From JAVVHH01 sp963848035 (lineage in GTDB: Bacteria; Pseudomonadota; Alphaproteobacteria; Acetobacterales; Acetobacteraceae), in NCBI GenBank assembly GCA_963848035.1, contig CAWKCD010000001.1, positions 1,922,001 through 1,986,000 of the forward strand: DNA of 64,000 nt, written 5' to 3'. Of this stretch, positions 37,851 through 46,293 are shown piece after piece (within the stretch, counting starts at the first letter, position 1; each line of letters starts with the position of its first letter). A program made the translations under genes and the position numbers. A model generated the notes under the pieces. The model was not told the origin of the DNA. It was given only the letters and a program-made list of their open reading frames with translations, and did no database searches.

Positions 37851-39374
37851 ATGAACGCGTTGACGCCCGCTCCGCTTCGCACTGGCTTGGATAATCGGCC
37901 GCATGCCGTCGTCATCGGCAGCGGGTTCGGGGGGCTGGCTGCGGCGATCCGGCTGGGCGCGCGGGGATATCGGGTCACCGTGCTGGAGAAGCTGGCCGAG
38001 CCCGGAGGGCGGGCCTCGGTGTTCCGGCAGGACGGGTTCGTCTTCGATGCCGGGCCGACGATCGTCACGGCGCCGTTCCTGCTGGAAGAGCTGTGGGCCT
38101 TGTGCGGGCGGCGGCTCGATGAGGATATCGAGTTGCGGCCGATGGACCCGTTTTACCGGATTCGGTTCGATGACGGCTCGGCGTTCGACTATTCCGGCGA
38201 TCCCGCGGCGATGCGGGCCGAGGTGGCGCGGTTCAGCCCCGGCGATGTCGGCGGCTACGACCGGTTCATGCGGGCGAGCGAGGAGATCTACCGGGTCGGG
38301 TTCGAGCAGCTCGGCGACGTGCCGTTCTCGTCGTGGACCGACATGGCGCGAGTGGCGCCGGATCTGGTGCGGCTGGGCGGGTGGCGCAGCGTGCATGCGA
38401 TGGTGTCGCGGTTCATCAAGGACGAGAAGCTGCGGACGGTGTTCAGCTTCCATCCGCTGCTGGTGGGCGGCAATCCGTTCAGTGCGAGCGCGATCTATGC
38501 GCTGATCGCGTGGCTCGAGCGGCGGTGGGGCGTCTGGTTCGCGATGGGCGGGACTGGGCAGATCGTGCGTGGGATGGCCGGGCTGATCCGCGGACAGGGG
38601 AATGTCCTGCGCTGCAATGCGGAGGTCGCCGAGATCCTGGTCGAGCGGGGCGCTGCGGCGGGCGTGCGGCTGGCGGGTGGCGAGGTGGTGCGGGCCGACC
38701 TGGTCGTTTCGAACGCGGACGCTTCGTGGACGTATCGAAAGTTGATCGCGCCGGAGCATCGGCGGCATTGGACGGACCGGAAGATCGAGCGCGCGCGGCA
38801 TTCGATGGGGTTGTTCGTCTGGTATTTCGGGACGAACCGGCGGTGGGAAGACGTGCCGCATCACACGATCCTGTTGGGGCCGCGCTATCGCGGGCTGCTG
38901 GACGACGTGTTCAAGCGGCAGAAACTGGCGGACGATTTCAGTCTGTATCTGCATCGGCCGACGGCGACGGACCCGAGTTTGGCACCGCCGGGGGGCGACG
39001 CGTTCTATGTGCTGTCGCCGGTGCCGAACCTGCAGAGCGGGACGGACTGGGCGGCGCAGGCCGAACCGTACCGGCAGCGGATCGAGGCGGAGCTGGAGCG
39101 GACGATGCTGCCGGGGCTGCGCGGCTCGGTGGTGACGTCGCGGATGATGACGCCGCAGGATTTCCAGGATCGGCTGCTGTCGCATGCGGGGGCGGCGTTC
39201 GCGATGGAGCCGCTGTTGCGGCAGAGCGCGTGGTTTCGGCCGCATAATCGGAGTGAAGACGTGGACAATCTTTACTTGGTGGGTGCGGGGACGCATCCGG
39301 GCGCCGGGCTGCCGGGAGTGTTGTGTTCGGCGAAGGTGCTGGATCGGCTGATCCCGGCGGTGGCGCATGTCTGA
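37851..39374 (+). CDS. crtI: Phytoene desaturase
   Basis: FAD enzyme of 507 residues that desaturates phytoene to neurosporene or lycopene at the membrane. Dinucleotide motif VVIGSGFGGLAAAIRLGARG near residue 22, GGRASVFRQDGFVFDAGPTI near 55, and the C-terminal carotenoid-oxidoreductase signature NLYLVGAGTHPGAGLPGVLC. ATG 37851 has no obvious RBS and follows the PpsR box closely, so the true start might be a later codon (TTG near 37887). It overlaps crtB by eight bases. Confidence 0.95.
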   Translation: MNALTPAPLRTGLDNRPHAVVIGSGFGGLAAAIRLGARGYRVTVLEKLAEPGGRASVFRQDGFVFDAGPTIVTAPFLLEELWALCGRRLDEDIELRPMDPFYRIRFDDGSAFDYSGDPAAMRAEVARFSPGDVGGYDRFMRASEEIYRVGFEQLGDVPFSSWTDMARVAPDLVRLGGWRSVHAMVSRFIKDEKLRTVFSFHPLLVGGNPFSASAIYALIAWLERRWGVWFAMGGTGQIVRGMAGLIRGQGNVLRCNAEVAEILVERGAAAGVRLAGGEVVRADLVVSNADASWTYRKLIAPEHRRHWTDRKIERARHSMGLFVWYFGTNRRWEDVPHHTILLGPRYRGLLDDVFKRQKLADDFSLYLHRPTATDPSLAPPGGDAFYVLSPVPNLQSGTDWAAQAEPYRQRIEAELERTMLPGLRGSVVTSRMMTPQDFQDRLLSHAGAAFAMEPLLRQSAWFRPHNRSEDVDNLYLVGAGTHPGAGLPGVLCSAKVLDRLIPAVAHV

Positions 39375-40371
39375 GATCGCGGACGATGATCTGGCGGCGT
39401 GCCGGGCGATGCTGAACGATGGGTCGCGGAGTTTCTATGCGGCGTCGTTGCTGTTGCCGGGCCGGGTGCGGCGGCCGGCGACGGGGTTGTATGCGTTCTG
39501 CCGGGTGGCGGACGATCTGATCGATCGGGGGGATCCGGCGGTCGCGCTGGCCGGGCTGCATCGGCGGCTGGATGCCGTCTACGCGGGGCGGCCGGAGGAT
39601 TTCGCGGAGGATCGGGCGTTGGCGGCGGTGGTGCAGGCGCATCGGGTGCCGCGGCTGCTGCTGGATCGGTTGCTGGAGGGGTTCGCCTGGGACGCCGAGG
39701 GGCGGCGATACGAGGATTTGGCGGCGCTAGAGCACTATGCGGCGCGGGTGGCGGGGACGGTCGGCGCCGTGATGGCGGTGCTGATGGGGGCGCGGACGCC
39801 GGACGCGCTGGCGCGGGCGTGTGACCTGGGCGTGGCGATGCAGTTGACGAACATCGCGCGGGATGTGGGCGAGGATGCTCGGGCGGGGCGGCTGTATTTG
39901 CCGCTGGCGTGGCTGCGGGCGGAGGGGATCGACCCGGATGGGTTCCTCGAGGCGCCGGTGATGTCGTCGGGTTTGGCGGCCGTGATCGAGCGGCTGCTTG
40001 AGGCGGCGGCGTTCCTGTATCGGCGGGCGGATAGCGGAATCGCGGCGTTGCCGCTGACGTGCCGGCCTGGGATCGGGGCGGCGCGGTTGCTGTATGCGGA
40101 GATCGGGCATCAGGTGGTGCGCAACGGGTTCGATTCGGTGACGTCGCGGGCGCGGGTGACGCGGTCGCGCAAGCTGGGGTTGGCGGTGGCGAGCCTGGCG
40201 GCAGCGGCGCGGGGGGCTGCGGCGGATGCGGCCCCGCCGCTGGCGGCGACGCGAGACCTGGTGATGGCGGCGGCGATGGCGCCGAGCCGGCGGCAGGGGA
40301 TCGGTGATCGGCTGGTCTGGACCCTGACGTTGTTCTCGGAGTTGGACGCGCGGCAAGCCGAGCGGATCTAA
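39367..40371 (+). CDS. crtB: Phytoene synthase
   Basis: A 334-residue prenyl synthase joining two geranylgeranyl diphosphates into phytoene. The two Asp-rich motifs are RVADDLIDRGD (about residue 47) and MQLTNIARDVGEDARAGRLY (about 157). The N-terminal SRSFYAAS-equivalent is GSRSFYAASLLLP. ATG 39367 overlaps the crtI end. A C-terminal part of about 60 residues is Ala-rich. Its stop lies at the left edge of repeat copy C. Confidence 0.96.
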   Translation: MSEIADDDLAACRAMLNDGSRSFYAASLLLPGRVRRPATGLYAFCRVADDLIDRGDPAVALAGLHRRLDAVYAGRPEDFAEDRALAAVVQAHRVPRLLLDRLLEGFAWDAEGRRYEDLAALEHYAARVAGTVGAVMAVLMGARTPDALARACDLGVAMQLTNIARDVGEDARAGRLYLPLAWLRAEGIDPDGFLEAPVMSSGLAAVIERLLEAAAFLYRRADSGIAALPLTCRPGIGAARLLYAEIGHQVVRNGFDSVTSRARVTRSRKLGLAVASLAAAARGAAADAAPPLAATRDLVMAAAMAPSRRQGIGDRLVWTLTLFSELDARQAERI

Positions 40372-40517
40372 GGGGCCCGTTTGCGAATGCTACTAAGCCG
40401 GCCATCCAACGCGAATTTTCGCGCTTCCGATGCTCAGGATCTCAACCACCGCTGCGCTTCATGTCGCAAAAGCCCGCGCGGGCTAACTTCGCTTAGCGCA
40501 TTCTCAAACGGGCTCTA
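40371..40517. repeat. Intergenic palindromic repeat, copy C
   Basis: About 147 bp right after crtB, closely similar to copy A: GGGCCCGTTTGCGAATGCTA at the left and TTAGCGCATTCTCAAACGGG at the right form an imperfect inverted pair. Shared core: GGCCATCCAACGCG, TTCGCGCTTCCGATGCTCA and CCGCTGCGCTTCATG. It lies at the border between crtIB and the non-photosynthetic insertion. Confidence 0.78.
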
Positions 40518-40521
40518 AGCG

Positions 40522-40656
40522 GTGGGGCAGTGGGAGTGGATCATCATCCTGGTGATCGTGCTGGCGATCGGCGGGCGGGAGTGGCTGTCGATCCGGCGGG
40601 CGGTGCGGCAGGACCGGGCCGAGGAGAAGGCCCGGACGCAGGGCCCGCCGGATTAG
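40522..40656 (+). CDS. Putative 44-residue single-span membrane protein
   Basis: GTG 40522 opens a short frame with one hydrophobic helix followed by a charged tail: WEWIIILVIVLAIGGREWLS then RRAVRQDRAEEKART. This is a convincing small membrane protein layout (N-out helix, basic cytoplasmic side). The stop overlaps the end of the convergent binding-protein gene by four bases. There is no strong RBS, and the start region touches repeat copy C. Confidence 0.5.
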   Translation: MGQWEWIIILVIVLAIGGREWLSIRRAVRQDRAEEKARTQGPPD

Positions 40657-42233
40657 GCTTTCTTCAAGCCCCAGAAGCAGGTGTTGCCGGAGCGGACGAT
40701 GTCGGTGACGTTCGAACGGATCGCGGCGGGGAGCAGGTAGGAGCCGATCGGGATATACGGGACCTCCTGGAAGGCGACCGCCTGCATCTGTTCGCAGATC
40801 CGTTTCTGGGCGGCTTCATCGGGGGCGGCGAACCATTGGTCGCGCAGGGATTCCAGCTTTGGGCTCTCGGGCCAACCGAACCAGCCGGCCTTGCCGTTGC
40901 CGCGTAGGGGCAGATGGCTGCCGGGGTTGGAGAGGGTGATGCCATCCCAGGAGGTGCAGAAGCTGTTCCAGCCGCCTTCGGAGGCCGGCTTGTCGCTGGC
41001 GCGGCGGCCGACCAGGGTGCCCCAATCCATGCTCTGCATGTCGACGTTGAGGCCGATCTCGGCGAACACCGAGCGGGCCATCTGGACCAAGGGGACCAGG
41101 ACGGATTGGTCTGTCGGGAGCATGAGGACGACCGGCTCGCCCTTGTAGCCGCTTTCCGCGACGAGGCGTTTGGCCAGGGCGATGTCGCGCTTGCCGCTGA
41201 AGACCTGCATGTCGCGGTCATTGGCCATCGGGGTGCCAGGGGTGAAGACTCCGGTGGGAACGGTCATCAGATCGGACTGGTCGCCGACCAGGGCGGTCAT
41301 GAATTCGCGCTGGTCGATGGCGGGGAGGATGGCCCGGCGGAGCTTGTCGTTGTCGAAGGGCGGCTGGGTGTGATTGAGGGCGATGACGGCCGGGAGGAAC
41401 AGGGTCGAGATCGGGACGAGCTGGATGTTCTTGTCGCGGCGGAAGGTGGAGAGCAGGTCGAAGAGGGGGAACTCGAGCCAGTCGACTTCGCCGGTTTGCA
41501 GGGCACTGGCGGCGGTGGCCGAGTCGGGGATGATCTTCCATTCGATACGGTCGACGTAGGTGGCTTTCGAGCCGGACCAATAGGACGGCTTTTCCTGGCG
41601 AGGGACGTATTTGTCGAATTTGGCCCACGCGAAATGGGCGCCGGCGACGCGTTCGTCGGGCAGGAAGCGGAAGGGGCCGCTGCCGGTGGTGTCGGAGATC
41701 TGTTTGAACGGGTCAACCTCGGCGGATCGTTGCGGCATGATCATGCAGAGGTCGGGGCCGCCGAGGGCGAAGGGGAGCAGCGGGAAGGGGGATTTGAGGC
41801 GGATCTGGAAGCGCTTGTCGTCGAGCGCCTTCATTTCGTTGGTGAGCGAGATAAGCTTTTGGCCGAAGCCCTTGCGTTGCGCCCAACGGTTGATGGAGGC
41901 GACGCAATCGATGGCTCGGACCTTGTCGTTGTCGTGGAACAGCAGGCCGTCACGCAGCGTGAAGGTCCAGGTGAGCTGGTCGTCGCTGATCTCGTGACCG
42001 GCGAGCATCTGCGGCTGCGGCTGCAGGTTCTCGTCGATGCCATAGAGGGTGTCGTAGACCATCAGTCCGTGGTTGCGGGCGACGGTGGCGGTGGTCCAGA
42101 CCGGGTCGATGCTGGAGAGGTCGGCCTGCGGGACGAAGACGAGGGTCTTGCTGCTGGTCGCGGCGCGGGCGGGGCGGTTCAGCGAGGCGGCGGCGAGGGC
42201 AGCGGTTCCGGCAACGAATTGTCTGCGGCGCAT
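40653..42233 (-). CDS. ABC transporter solute-binding protein, family 5
   Basis: A 526-residue periplasmic binding protein of the peptide/nickel type. The N-terminus MRRRQFVAGTAALAAASLNR looks like a Tat-type signal (R-R-x-F-V). Family blocks: ISDDQLTWTFTLRDGLLFHD (about residue 80), GSGPFRFLPDE (about 190) and DNDKLRRAILPAID (about 300). No transporter partner is adjacent. It sits between crtB and crtC, inside the photosynthesis cluster, where such a gene is not usual. ATG 42233 is preferred over the ORF start at 42290 because it begins the signal peptide. Confidence 0.88.
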   Translation of the reverse strand: MRRRQFVAGTAALAAASLNRPARAATSSKTLVFVPQADLSSIDPVWTTATVARNHGLMVYDTLYGIDENLQPQPQMLAGHEISDDQLTWTFTLRDGLLFHDNDKVRAIDCVASINRWAQRKGFGQKLISLTNEMKALDDKRFQIRLKSPFPLLPFALGGPDLCMIMPQRSAEVDPFKQISDTTGSGPFRFLPDERVAGAHFAWAKFDKYVPRQEKPSYWSGSKATYVDRIEWKIIPDSATAASALQTGEVDWLEFPLFDLLSTFRRDKNIQLVPISTLFLPAVIALNHTQPPFDNDKLRRAILPAIDQREFMTALVGDQSDLMTVPTGVFTPGTPMANDRDMQVFSGKRDIALAKRLVAESGYKGEPVVLMLPTDQSVLVPLVQMARSVFAEIGLNVDMQSMDWGTLVGRRASDKPASEGGWNSFCTSWDGITLSNPGSHLPLRGNGKAGWFGWPESPKLESLRDQWFAAPDEAAQKRICEQMQAVAFQEVPYIPIGSYLLPAAIRSNVTDIVRSGNTCFWGLKKA

Positions 42234-42286
42234 GCGGTGTCCTTCGAGGGACTGATATCCAAATTCTGCATGGCAGGTCTGTGTGG

Positions 42287-42961
42287 TCAACTAGGTTCGC
42301 GGGCGAGCGCGATCAGCACGGCAAGGCCGAGAGCGGCGATGCAAGGCAGCAGCGGTAGGCCGATGGGCAGGTCGAGCGCGGTGCGGCCGGCGGTGTACCA
42401 ACCCGCTGCCGCGGCGCCGCAGACATAGGAGAGGAATGCCGTAACGGGCCAGAAGGTGCGGCGGACCGGTGAGTGCGGCGAGGTGGGAGAGCCGACGAGG
42501 CCGAAGACGATCCCCGTCAGGGTGCCGGTGAAGTAGGTGGTGGTGACGCTGGGCATGCCGATGCGGTGGACGGCGGCGCTCTGCACGCCCATGGCGATGG
42601 CGGAGATGCCGATCAGGGCATAGAGCGCGGAATCGACGCCACGGGCGTGCCAGCCGAGGGCGAACAGCAGGAGCAGCGTAGCCTCGATGAGCACGGCGGC
42701 GAGCAGGCGTTTGCGGCTCGCGCCGTGGCGCAGGATCAGCGCGCCGGTGAGCAGCCCGGCGACGAAACCGGCGAAGGCGGTCATGTTCCGTAATGCGGCC
42801 AGGAGGTCGCCTTGCCCGAGGTCCAGACCCATCAGCGCTATGTTGCCCGTCATGGCCGAGGTGAAAACCTGGCCGAGAAAGCGGTAGCTCAGGATATCGA
42901 CGCAGCCCGAACTGAAGCTCATCAAGGCCAGTCCGGCGCCGATGCTGCGCTGCTCTTTCAC
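42287..42961 (-). CDS. DUF1275 (YoaK-like) membrane protein
   Basis: A 224-residue polytopic protein with about six membrane helices. Family blocks: SFSSGCVDILSYRFLGQVFT SAMTGN near the N-terminus and MGVQSAAVHRIGMPSVTTTY FTGTLTG in the middle (spaces added). These match DUF1275, whose function is unknown. Its start overlaps the crtC stop by four bases on the same strand, so it is probably transcribed behind crtD-crtC. Confidence 0.88.
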   Translation of the reverse strand: MKEQRSIGAGLALMSFSSGCVDILSYRFLGQVFTSAMTGNIALMGLDLGQGDLLAALRNMTAFAGFVAGLLTGALILRHGASRKRLLAAVLIEATLLLLFALGWHARGVDSALYALIGISAIAMGVQSAAVHRIGMPSVTTTYFTGTLTGIVFGLVGSPTSPHSPVRRTFWPVTAFLSYVCGAAAAGWYTAGRTALDLPIGLPLLPCIAALGLAVLIALAREPS

Positions 42962-43886
42962 CAGCGGCGGGGAATGCGGAAGGGCAGCATGGCCTGCACC
43001 CAGGGGGCGGTGAAGCGGTCGAGATTTAGACTTTCATGGACGGCGTGGACGCGCTCGCCGCGCAGGCGGGTCTCGATGACGGAGCGGTTGTAGAAGGGTG
43101 CGTCCTCGAGACGTTGGCGGAGCAGGGGTTGGGAGTGGGCGTCGCAGCGGGTGCGCGGGCGCATGCCCCAGGTGGTGCGGGGGAGGGCGGCTTGGGGAGG
43201 CGGGTCGAAGCGCTCGACCTTGCCGTCGCGGCCGATCTTGAGCGCGAGGTCCTGGTGGCCGCCGATTCGGCGTTCGGCGTTGTAGAGGATGAGGGCGCCG
43301 TCATCGGTGGGCGCGCGGAGCCAATCCCATTCGAGGAAGTCGCGCTCGAGCGGGCGGTCGCCTTCGTTGCTGTCGAGGTAGCCGATGCCTGACCAGGAGA
43401 GGTCGGGGCGCGCCATGGTGACCTCGACGCGGGCGGCAGGGGCTATCGGGGACCAGCGGTGGCGGCCGGCTTTGTCGAGGGTGAAGCTGCGGCGCGTGAG
43501 GGCGGAGGGGGTGACGCGGACCATGCCGCTGAGGCGGCCGGGGACAGGGGCGGTGACTTCCTCGATCCAGATGGTCAGGGAGTTGCCGTCCCAATGGAGC
43601 GCGCTGGGGCCGATGATGAGGTGGTTGTCGCTGCGGTGGAGCGAGCGGCGGCCGCGCTCGGTCATGGCCCAGCGCCTGGGTCGGCCGTAGAGGGCGACGT
43701 TGAGGCAGCAATGCTGCTCGGGGTCGGCAGGGCGGCTGCGGCGGGACCAGGCGTAGAAGGGCGAGAAGACGCTGCCGATGAAGGCGATGATGGTCAGGCC
43801 GTGGCGGCCGTCATCGCTCAGCGCGTCGACATACCACCAGACATAGCCGTCACGCGGGACCGGCGCGTCGAACCGAGGTCCGCCAT
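42958..43886 (-). CDS. crtC: Hydroxyneurosporene synthase (1,2-hydratase), start disturbed
   Basis: Carotenoid 1,2-hydratase that adds water to neurosporene or lycopene ends in the spirilloxanthin/spheroidene route. Family blocks: GYVWWYVDALSDDGRHGLTI, FIGSVFSPFYAW, LNVALYG and GIGYLDSNEGDRPLERDFLE WDW (space added). In the frame of the body there is no ATG, GTG or TTG near the N-terminus. The likely start ATG 43886 lies in the crtD end and needs one missing base near 43876 (MAD then RFDAPVPRDG). An open frame to 44160 exists but is crtD antiframe. About 309 residues after repair. Confidence 0.85.
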
Positions 43887-45434
43887 CAGGGCGGACGCCG
43901 CCAGGCGCCCGGACAGTGCTGCCATCGGGACGCCCGCCCCGGGATGGGTCGCGCCGCCCGCCAGATAGAGGCCCGGCACCTTCGTCCGGCTGCCCGGGCG
44001 GCGGAAGCTCGCCGTCGCCCCGTGCACCGCCGGGCCGTAGAGGGCGCCCCCCGTTGCCGGGAAGAGTTGGTTGAAGCCTGTCGGCGAGGTTGCGGTCAGG
44101 GTCGGCTCCGACAGGGTCAGGCCGCAGCGTTGCATCAAGTTCCAGGCGGTCTGCCGGCACTGCTCGATCTCCGAATCATCATAGGCGTGAACGTCGCCGT
44201 TGGCGGGGGCGTTGACCAGGACCAGGAGGCGCTCGCGGCCGTCCGGGGTGGCGTCGGTGTCGTCACGATCTTGCGCGCAGACATAGGTGGTGGGTTCGCG
44301 GGGGATGACGCCGCGGCCGAGCTGGTCGAACTCGGCCTTGTAGTCGCTCGAGAAGAAGACGGTGTGGTGGGAGAGCGGGAAGTCGCGGACGCGGGCGGTG
44401 CCGGTCCAGGTGAGGGCGGAGAGGGAGCGGTCGGCCGGGGCGGGCGCGGGGGCTGCGTGGCGCAGTGCGGGACCGAAACGGCCGGCGGCCAGGGCGGCGG
44501 GGTCGGCGTTGAGGATGATGGCGGCGGCCGGCAGGGTTTCGCCGGAGGCGAGGCGGACGCTCGCGGCCTTGCCGCGTTGCAAGCCGATCTCCGTTATTTC
44601 TGAATTGTACCGTATTTCGACCCCGCTCGTCTGGGCAAGGGCAGCTAGGGCGCGGGCGACTTCGTGCATGCCGCCGTCGACGAACCACACCCCCTGCTGC
44701 TCGACATGGGCGACGAGCATGAGGGTGGCGGGGGCGAGAAAGGGGGAGGAGCCGCAATAGGTGGCGTAGCGGCCGAAGAGTTGGCGCAGGCGCGGATCGC
44801 GGAAATGGGTGGCGAGCTCGGACCAGAGGGTGGCGAAGGGCTTGATGGAGAGGAGGTCGGCCGGGTTCCGGACGGAGAAGGCCAGCGACATCATGCTGGG
44901 TAGCGGGCCCTTGATGAAAGGCTTTTCGAGCGTGTCGTAGGTGCGCCGGGCGGCGCGGCAGAAATCGAGAAAGCCGCTCGCTTCGGCGGGGCCGGCAAAG
45001 TCGGCGATCGCGGCGGCGGAGGCTTCGGGGTCGGCGTGGAGGTCGAGGCGCTCGGTGCGGCTCCAGGCGTGGCGGGCGAGGATGGCGGCGGGGCGGAGGG
45101 TGATGTGGTCCTCGAGGCGCTGGCCGGCGCTGGCGAAGATCTCGTCGAACACCCAGCGCATGGTGAAGACGGTGGGACCTGCATCGATCGCACGGCCTTC
45201 GGCGGGGAGTCTGCGCATCTTGCCGCCGGGCGTGGGCTGGCGCTCGAGCAGGGTGACCCGGCAGCCTTGGTCCGCAAGGCTCAATGCGGCGGCGAGACCA
45301 CCAATTCCGGCACCGACGACGACGATGTTTTGGCCCGCGAGAATTGGCTTGACCCCAGTGTCAGAAAAGTCTGACAGTCGTGACAGACAAATAAAGCTGA
45401 CACAACCGGGGTTGGAGGCGTTGATGGACGTCAT
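43818..45434 (-). CDS. crtD: Methoxyneurosporene/hydroxyneurosporene desaturase
   Basis: FAD-dependent carotenoid 3,4-desaturase related to CrtI. The N-terminal motif is IVVVGAGIGGLAAALSLADQ, then PGGKMRRLP and AIDAGPTVFTMRW; the C-terminal part is GLYLAGGATHPGAGVPMAAL. The only standard start in frame is ATG 45434, which would reach into crtE and across the PpsR box. A start near 45344 (ATT, then LAGQNIVVVG) would give the normal N-terminus. So the coordinates give the open extent, and the real start is probably about 90 bases later. It overlaps crtC at its 3' end and is divergent from crtE. Confidence 0.88.
   Translation of the reverse strand: MTSINASNPGCVSFICLSRLSDFSDTGVKPILAGQNIVVVGAGIGGLAAALSLADQGCRVTLLERQPTPGGKMRRLPAEGRAIDAGPTVFTMRWVFDEIFASAGQRLEDHITLRPAAILARHAWSRTERLDLHADPEASAAAIADFAGPAEASGFLDFCRAARRTYDTLEKPFIKGPLPSMMSLAFSVRNPADLLSIKPFATLWSELATHFRDPRLRQLFGRYATYCGSSPFLAPATLMLVAHVEQQGVWFVDGGMHEVARALAALAQTSGVEIRYNSEITEIGLQRGKAASVRLASGETLPAAAIILNADPAALAAGRFGPALRHAAPAPAPADRSLSALTWTGTARVRDFPLSHHTVFFSSDYKAEFDQLGRGVIPREPTTYVCAQDRDDTDATPDGRERLLVLVNAPANGDVHAYDDSEIEQCRQTAWNLMQRCGLTLSEPTLTATSPTGFNQLFPATGGALYGPAVHGATASFRRPGSRTKVPGLYLAGGATHPGAGVPMAALSGRLAASALMADLGSTRRSRVTAMSGGMSTR
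45359..45376. promoter_or_regulatory. PpsR/CrtJ-like box between crtD and crtE
   Basis: TGTCAGAAAAGTCTGACA is an exact TGT-N12-ACA site and nearly a perfect palindrome. It lies 47 bases before the crtE ATG and just before the likely crtD start, so it can control both divergent units. GTGACAG and GCTGACA half-sites follow on the right. Confidence 0.75.
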
Positions 45435-46293
45435 GACGCGGATCGAAAAGTCGCTCGGGGCCGCTTTGGCTCGGACGCTGCTGCCGGGTTGTCCTCCGTT
45501 GTTGGGTCAGGCGATGCATCATTCGGTGTTCCCGCGGGGGGCTCGGATCCGGCCGCGTCTGTGTCTGGCGGTGGCGGCGGCTTGCGGCGAGGATGCGCCG
45601 ACTGTTTCGGAGTCGGCGGCCACTGCGATCGAGCTGCTGCATTGCGCCTCGTTGATCCATGACGACTTGCCTTGTTTCGATGACGCGGCAACCCGGCGGG
45701 GGAAGCCGAGCGTGCATGTGGCGTTCGGTGAGCCGTTGGCGGTGTTGGCCGGCGATGCGCTGATCGTGCTCGCGTTCCAGACGGTGGCGCAAGGGGCGGC
45801 GCTGACTCCGGCGCGGATGGGGCCGTTGATGACGACGATCGCCGGATCGGTGGGCGTGCCATGCGGGATCGCGGCGGGGCAGGCTTGGGAGTGCGAGCCG
45901 AGCGCGGACCTGGCGCTGTATCAGCGGGAGAAGACGGGCGCGCTGTTCGCGGCGGCGACGGTGGCGGGGGCGGCTTCGGCGGGGGTCGAGGCGGAGGTTT
46001 GGCGGACGCTCGGGATGTGCTTGGGCGAGGCGTATCAGGTCGCCGACGACATCCTCGACGTGACGGCGGATCCGGATAAGGTGGGCAAGCCGGTGGGTCA
46101 GGACCTCGCGCATCAGCGGCCGAGCGCGGTGCTGCAGTTCGGGTTGGACGGGGCGATCGCGCGGCTGCGGGGGTTGGCGGAGGAGGCGGTGGACGCGGTG
46201 CCGGGCTGCATCGGGCAGAGCGCCCTGCGGAGTCACATCCGGACCGAGACGTTGCGGCTGCTGCCGCAGGAGCTGGCGCGGACGGCGGCGTGA
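45424..46293 (+). CDS. crtE: Geranylgeranyl diphosphate synthase
   Basis: A 289-residue trans-prenyltransferase supplying C20 diphosphate for carotenoids and the bacteriochlorophyll tail. The first Asp-rich motif is LIHDDLPCFDDAATRRGKP (about residue 80) and the second YQVADDILDV (about 205). ATG 45424 follows GGAGGCG. It starts the crtEF-bchCXYZ-puf superoperon, and its stop overlaps the crtF start. Confidence 0.95.
   Translation: MDVMTRIEKSLGAALARTLLPGCPPLLGQAMHHSVFPRGARIRPRLCLAVAAACGEDAPTVSESAATAIELLHCASLIHDDLPCFDDAATRRGKPSVHVAFGEPLAVLAGDALIVLAFQTVAQGAALTPARMGPLMTTIAGSVGVPCGIAAGQAWECEPSADLALYQREKTGALFAAATVAGAASAGVEAEVWRTLGMCLGEAYQVADDILDVTADPDKVGKPVGQDLAHQRPSAVLQFGLDGAIARLRGLAEEAVDAVPGCIGQSALRSHIRTETLRLLPQELARTAA

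Noticed and set aside
40914..42428. Plus-strand frame of 504 codons over the second binding protein
   Set aside because: Antisense shadow; no domain, poor amino-acid mix, and the minus strand shows a full signal peptide and family motifs.
45424..45434. ATG 45434 as true crtD start
   Set aside because: It would make crtD start inside crtE and place the PpsR box in the coding region; kept only as the limit of the open frame.
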